In this document: positions 61,667 through 64,000 of the stretch, one piece after another
Layout of the letters: each line of letters starts with the position of its first letter
Numbering within the stretch: the first letter of the stretch is position 1
DNA from: Neoarius graeffei
Taxonomy: Eukaryota; Chordata; Actinopteri; Siluriformes; Ariidae
DNA length: 64,000 nucleotides
NCBI RefSeq assembly: GCF_027579695.1
Contig: NC_083577.1
Span: forward strand, 29,917,698 to 29,981,697
Direction of reading: 5' to 3'
Translations under genes and position numbers: made by a program
The notes under the pieces: generated by a model
The model's input: the letters and a program-made list of their open reading frames with translations, nothing else
Told to the model about the DNA's origin: nothing
Databases searched by the model: none

Positions 61667-62608
61667 CAAGGCCGGATTAACTATATGGGCCTGCGGCACA
61701 GTGCTCAGGGGCACCAACCACTCACAGCCAGTGGGGGGGCACCAACCACTCACAGCCAGTGGGGGGGGGCACCACATGACAGAAACTTTAAAAATATTTT
61801 TCGTGAATGTTTGTACACTTAAAATGGTTATACACTTGACACTGTTAAATAGTCATATATAATTCATTATGAACACTAATTTTATAAGAACAGCAACAAT
61901 AATCATAATTCTGAGCAAGAGTGGCCTATGTGACCATTAACCCCCCTTTCCTCAACCTGTCAGTTGAGCCAGTCCACCTACGGTGAAATGCATCAATTTT
62001 TTTTTTAAACCGCGCGGTAGAAATGAAAAATGGACAGACATCAATTGAGTGGTTGTGCGAAGAGAAAATTAAAAAAAAGAGAGACTCCAGGCGTGTAGGT
62101 GTAATGAAAAATGTTCCAGTGTTTAGATCTTTTTTTTTTTTTTATAAAAACCTCGACAACTGCTGTCACTACCAGCGCTGAAGCCGAAGCTAGTGAAATC
62201 AGCGATGCTAGTGAGGGAGCTGGCCCTGCTAGCACTAGCCGGGGAGATGCTACAACCACAGCCAGTGTTAGCCGAGGGGTCGGCGACGACGAGGATCCCC
62301 TTGAGACATACAAATATATGCTGCTCATTTTTGAATAAGACATTTCAGTATGCCTACATGCATATCGTTGGTTGTTTTCAGTGAATTTGATGGGCTGATG
62401 TAGCCTACTTAATAAATTTTCACTGAGGAAGAATGACCTTGTTTGTGTGTACTATTGTTTATGTATATGCTACTATTTTTGACAGCAAAGGGCAAGGTTT
62501 GTGAGTGTGTGCAGGAAGTTACTGAACGCATGCGCGCAGGGTGTGTGTGTGTGGGGGGCACTTGAGGTATAGTGCCCAGGGGCACCGCATTGGCTTAATA
62601 CGGCACTG
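61667..62608 (+). mobile_element. hAT-type element in the LTR-element leader
   Basis: CAAGGCCGGATTAA at the left and TTAATACGGCACTG at the right are inverted. Flanks ATTGTTT (61660-61666 and 62609-62615) match over seven bases. The repeated text GGGGGCACCAACCACTCACAGCCAGT lies at about 61700-61770. A transposase start remnant lies at about 62030-62338. Confidence 0.75.
62030..62338 (+). pseudogene. hAT transposase N-terminal remnant, frames broken
   Basis: ATG 62030 opens a short frame with HQLSGCAKRKLKKRETP and stops. A second frame continues FFFIKTSTTAVTTSAEAEAS, then an acidic Ser/Thr-rich linker. SGxxKRKxKK followed by a FFxK-type segment is the usual start of ZMYM-type hAT transposases, as in 9210 and 50851. 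Confidence 0.5.
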
Positions 62609-62731
62609 ATTGTTTGAGGAAGTGTTTTGTTTGTTTGAGCCAGGGTTAGCATTTGTTTGGTGGTACGCGCTGGTGCCTATTTGTGGCCAGTTTGAATATT
62701 GTATTGGTGACATTGGATTTGTTGCAGCAGG

Positions 62732-62950
62732 ATGAGTAATCCTGAAGCGTTTTTTAAAGCTCCTTCGGAGGCATTGTTCCTCATGCTTACTAAGGATCAA
62801 TTATATAGTGTTGCTGACCACTATGAAATTGATATAGCGTTGCCGAAGACCGCATTAAAAGAGGACTTTTTTTTTTATTCGGGGGATGTTGATGAAGAAA
62901 CTATGGAGAGATTTTTGTTTCTTTATTATCCGTACTCGCAGACACCATGA
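62732..62950 (+). pseudogene. gag-like N terminus of the LTR element, truncated
   Basis: ATG 62732 begins MSNPEAFFKAPSEALFLMLT, then KDQLYSVADHYEIDIALPKT. Fish gypsy-type gag proteins often begin with a similar PSxExLxxxTKEQLxxIAxHY helix pair. After 72 codons the frame ends at a stop, and following DNA shows no gag or pol motifs. Confidence 0.45.
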
Positions 62951-63625
62951 TCCACGCGAATGATATGCAAACGCAAGTACAAAATTCGTGACTTGTAAAT
63001 TGGGATTTGCACGCATGTATCAGGTTTTGCATGTGCATCTGTACTGGAATTTCGTTTGCGACTCCTGCGTTCTTTGTGTGAAGTGATGAATCTGCATTTG
63101 CAGATCACCCAACACGCGGATGAATCCTTGCTTCCGCTTGCGTAATTTTGAGACATTCATTTCGCACTTTTCCAATCCGATCCGCATACGCAAAGGTCTC
63201 AGTCCACACGCCAGAGGCTTGCACCCCCCTCCAGTAGAGGGCGGTGTTTCTACTTTACCAAAGTTCACTCCGGTTCGGCTACCCGCAAACAACTACTGTA
63301 CTACCAAGGCGGCTGTGGTACTACCGGAGGTCTACCAGAAAATTTTTAATGGAGCGAAATATGGAAGCAATAACATCACGTTAACCTCAAGGACGAAATG
63401 GAAACAGAAATGAATACCTGGGTGAGTCGAATATTTTGACATGATCAAGTAGTCAGAGATTAAGTACTTTAGACTGACTTTGCAAGTAGTCTACTGACTC
63501 GCTAGTACTTTTGGCAATGTGTGTTTGTTTCATTTCCCTTATGAAGAAAAGTACAGTAGCCTATTACTGAATAGCCTACAATATGTTGACACAAAACCAC
63601 GAAAATGCAAAAAGAGTGTATTGCA
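62951..63625. other. No gene seen; repeat-like
   Basis: Contains TTTGCATGTGCATCTG and similar alternating text and CCTCCAGTAGAGGGCGGTG at about 63228. No defined element. Confidence 0.35.
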
Positions 63626-64000
63626 GTTACCGTATTTTCTGGACTATAGAGCGCACCTGTATATAAGCCGCATCCGCTCTATTTAAAAAAAAAAAAAAAG
63701 ATATACAAGCCGCAGATCTCTATGTTGAAAAATTAGATATTTACTGCATGTACAGAACGATTTTGTACTGTAAATGTACATGTATGTACCTGAACAGATT
63801 CTTTCCGAACAGTGCCTTTTAACACGGCAGCAACTTTGCTGATTAAAACGGAACAGAACCAAGAGAAAATAACCGGTATTTATTTACCTTCATTTCTCCT
63901 GTGTTTGAAACCACAAGTCACTTTAATCATCTTCGCTGGATTTGAAAATAATTACCAGTTAGTAATTTGTCGTGCGTGTTCTATCTGCTAAAGATCTGCT
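63626..64000. repeat. End of a widespread unclassified repeat, running off the window
   Basis: TTACCGTATTTTCTGGACTATAGAGCGCA and ATATAAGCCGCATCC, followed by a run of A and ACAAGCCGCAG. I know this CCGTATTTT...GACTATA...AAGCCGCA text as a common vertebrate repeat terminus but cannot give its class. The rest is outside. Confidence 0.5.

Larger units (their letters stand above)
61009..62950 (+). mobile_element. 5' part of an LTR retrotransposon (LTR edge, primer site, leader, gag start)
   Basis: AT-rich sequence ends ...GGCATGACA at 61107. After TAT comes GGGGGCTCGTCC (61111-61122), the classic core of a tRNA-Pro-type primer-binding site. A long leader follows, interrupted by a hAT-like insert (61667-62608), then a gag-like start at 62732. 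The LTR's own 5' limit is obscured by the SINE and hAT-F. No pol is in the window. Confidence 0.6.

Noticed and set aside
1-64000. Bacterial-type operon, phage, defence island or biosynthetic cluster
   Set aside because: Introns, SINEs, LINEs and vertebrate TRIM genes show that the sequence is animal nuclear DNA.

Overview
This window looks like one stretch of a ray-finned (teleost) fish genome. The signs are spliced eukaryotic genes, vertebrate TRIM genes, and a transposon mix typical of teleosts: Tc1, hAT, piggyBac and ISL2EU-type DNA elements, Rex1/L2- and RTE-type LINEs, a Gmr1-type LTR element and tRNA-derived SINEs. I cannot fix the species. A catfish or another ostariophysan is plausible but is only a guess. 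Well over half of the window is recognisable mobile DNA, much of it nested.

Host genes. One gene appears intact: a six-exon TRIM (RING, B-box, coiled coil, PRY-SPRY; NF7/A33/TRIM35-like) at 40629-43812, plus strand, 470 codons and no frame break. A 5'-truncated duplicate lies at 17901-20977. It keeps the last bases of exon 3 and exons 4, 5 and 6, and its C terminus is frameshifted. The duplicated block continues through the 3' flank (about 17.9-23.96 kb against 41.58-45.6 kb). A piece of 3' flank at 8.1-11.97 kb matches 23.5-27.7 kb. The locus therefore grew by tandem segmental duplication, and insertions present in one copy but absent in another give natural empty sites.

Layout. 0-3 kb: a possible hAT end, a truncated Tc1 and satellite-like GA/TA repeats. 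3.06-6.58 kb: a Rex1/L2-type LINE with broken frames. 6.96-7.89 kb: a short ISL2EU-like element. 8.1-12 kb: duplicated flank with a hAT that itself carries two small MITEs. 12-16 kb: mostly unclassified, with a 350-bp tandem duplication. 16-24 kb: TRIM pseudogene, a nearly intact Tc1, a 5'-truncated RTE LINE and a TTAA-flanked MITE. 24.5-27.6 kb: a SINE split by a hAT that is itself split by a SINE. 27.7-32.4 kb: a Gmr1-type LTR element (minus strand) with integrase upstream of reverse transcriptase and a SCAN-like capsid domain. 32.4-38.6 kb: a deep nest (foldback element > hAT-C > hAT-B > two further inserts), then a TIR element and a SINE split by another hAT. 38.8-46.2 kb: Tc1 remnants, the intact TRIM gene and several SINEs. 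48.2-53.8 kb: a Tc1 carrying two hATs, the second carrying a SINE. 53.9-60.4 kb: an ISL2EU-like coding fragment, then a hAT holding an ISL2EU-like element that holds further MITEs. 60.4-64 kb: a SINE split by a palindromic hAT MITE, the 5' part of another LTR element, and unclassified DNA.

How parts interact. The host gene encodes a probable cytosolic E3 ubiquitin ligase of a class often linked to innate immunity. The rest is an archaeological record of transposition. Nine hAT-type insertions have perfect 8-bp target duplications, so the relative order of insertion can be read directly. I see no CRISPR array, bacterial operon or credible free-standing RNA gene. The most notable items are the Gmr1/SCAN element, the four divergent N-terminal modules of an ISL2EU/YqaJ-type protein family, and the insertion chronology.
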